From Pseudomonadota bacterium (lineage in GTDB: Bacteria > Pseudomonadota > Alphaproteobacteria > Rhizobiales > Rhizobiaceae): a DNA stretch of 6,647 bases. The stretch spans positions 1 through 6,647 of the forward strand of contig JAEYXI010000262.1 in assembly GCA_023428515.1 (NCBI GenBank), read 5' to 3'. Both the position numbers and the translations under genes were made by a program. Positions 6,367 to 6,647 of this stretch are shown here, piece after piece. A model generated the notes under the pieces. That model was not told the DNA's origin. It made no database searches and saw only the letters and a list, made by a program, of their open reading frames with translations. The stretch's first letter is position 1. Each line of letters opens with the position of its first letter.

Positions 6367-6647
6367 CAATCCCCCTCGTCCTCATAGCCGACGAGATGCA
6401 GCGGACGCGCCGGGATGTTCTTCAACTCGCACCAGCGGACAAGCGCCTCCTCGCGTCCATGGGTGACCCATACCTCCGCCGGAGCGATCTCCTCGATCGT
6501 CGACAGCAGTTCGGGCCAGTCGCAGTGGTCGGAAATGACGAGCGGCAGTTCCACCCCGCCCTGCTTTGCCCGCTGGCGGACCATCATCCAGCCGGAAGCA
6601 AAGGCGATGAGCGGGTCGTTGAAGCGGCGGGCCCAGCGGTCCTGGAA
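6366..6647 (-). CDS. Ligase-associated DNA damage response exonuclease (MBL fold), C-terminal part
   Basis: Only the last 93 residues are in the window; the reading frame stays open to the right edge. The ATG at 6585-6587 is internal, because the frame upstream of it encodes FQDRWARRFNDPLIAFASGW, which fits the family and continues smoothly. The region resembles the end of the metallo-beta-lactamase/beta-CASP nuclease that accompanies this ligase type. Metal-ligand-like histidines are visible in LPLVISDHCDW (H41 of the visible part, like beta-CASP motif B) and in VWVTHGREEAL (H63, like motif C). The C-terminus RPLHLVGYEDEGD is also typical. The expected role is trimming DNA ends before sealing by the ligase, inferred from family and from the TGATG overlap with the ligase gene. 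The N-terminal HxHxDH metal site and the promoter lie outside the window. Confidence 0.88.
   Translation of the reverse strand, partial: FQDRWARRFNDPLIAFASGWMMVRQRAKQGGVELPLVISDHCDWPELLSTIEEIAPAEVWVTHGREEALVRWCELKNIPARPLHLVGYEDEGD

Noticed and set aside
4843..6387. A 514-codon open frame on the plus strand opposite the ligase gene
   Set aside because: It is antisense to a ligase with all catalytic motifs intact. Its translation has no recognisable domain, and long mirror frames are common opposite GC-rich genes with biased third positions.
1..6647. Mobile element, CRISPR array, tRNA/rRNA gene or riboswitch
   Set aside because: No regularly spaced repeats, transposase or integrase frame, terminal inverted repeats or structured RNA pattern was seen. 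All large open frames are assigned to housekeeping-type families.

Overview
The window looks like a chromosomal segment of an alphaproteobacterium, most likely a member of the Rhizobiales (Rhizobiaceae-like). The DNA is GC-rich with a strong third-position G/C preference. The chemoreceptors have the rhizobial pattern: a second HAMP-like segment and a C-terminal SWEEF tail. The right-hand genes belong to a DNA-repair cassette common in alphaproteobacteria. I recognise no phage, transposon, CRISPR or tRNA/rRNA signal.

Layout from left to right. (1) 1-716, plus strand: the C-terminal part of a methyl-accepting chemotaxis protein (MCP), cut by the window edge. (2) 738-772: a hairpin terminator placed between convergent genes and probably working in both directions. 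(3) 792-1259, minus strand: a small Rrf2-family transcription regulator. (4) 1260-1395: a divergent promoter region holding a perfect 8-bp inverted repeat (arms 1322-1329 and 1354-1361) and a cluster of AAGT repeats, the best operator candidate in the window. (5) 1396-2286, plus strand: a thioredoxin-reductase-like FAD oxidoreductase with a CPYC dithiol motif but without the usual NADPH-binding signatures. (6) 2446-4668, plus strand: a complete 740-residue MCP with a periplasmic Cache-like sensor. (7) 4686-4713: a second convergent terminator. (8) 4726-6366, minus strand: an ATP-dependent DNA ligase, translationally coupled to (9) 6366-6647, minus strand: the C-terminal end of a metallo-beta-lactamase-fold exonuclease, cut by the right edge.

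Three units are visible. The two MCPs share nearly identical cytoplasmic signalling domains and the same CheR/CheB-docking tail, so they should join the same receptor arrays and differ mainly in what they sense. The regulator/oxidoreductase pair sits between them and reads as a self-contained redox-response module: a thiol-containing repressor facing a flavin dithiol enzyme across one operator region. The exonuclease and ligase are part of the known 'ligase-associated DNA damage response' cassette (exonuclease, ligase, Lhr-type helicase, PdeM nuclease). The ligase ends at a terminator, so the helicase and PdeM are not downstream of it here.

I see no clearly undescribed multi-gene system. The most interesting unit is the regulator/oxidoreductase pair, because of its operator layout and the enzyme's missing NADPH motifs.
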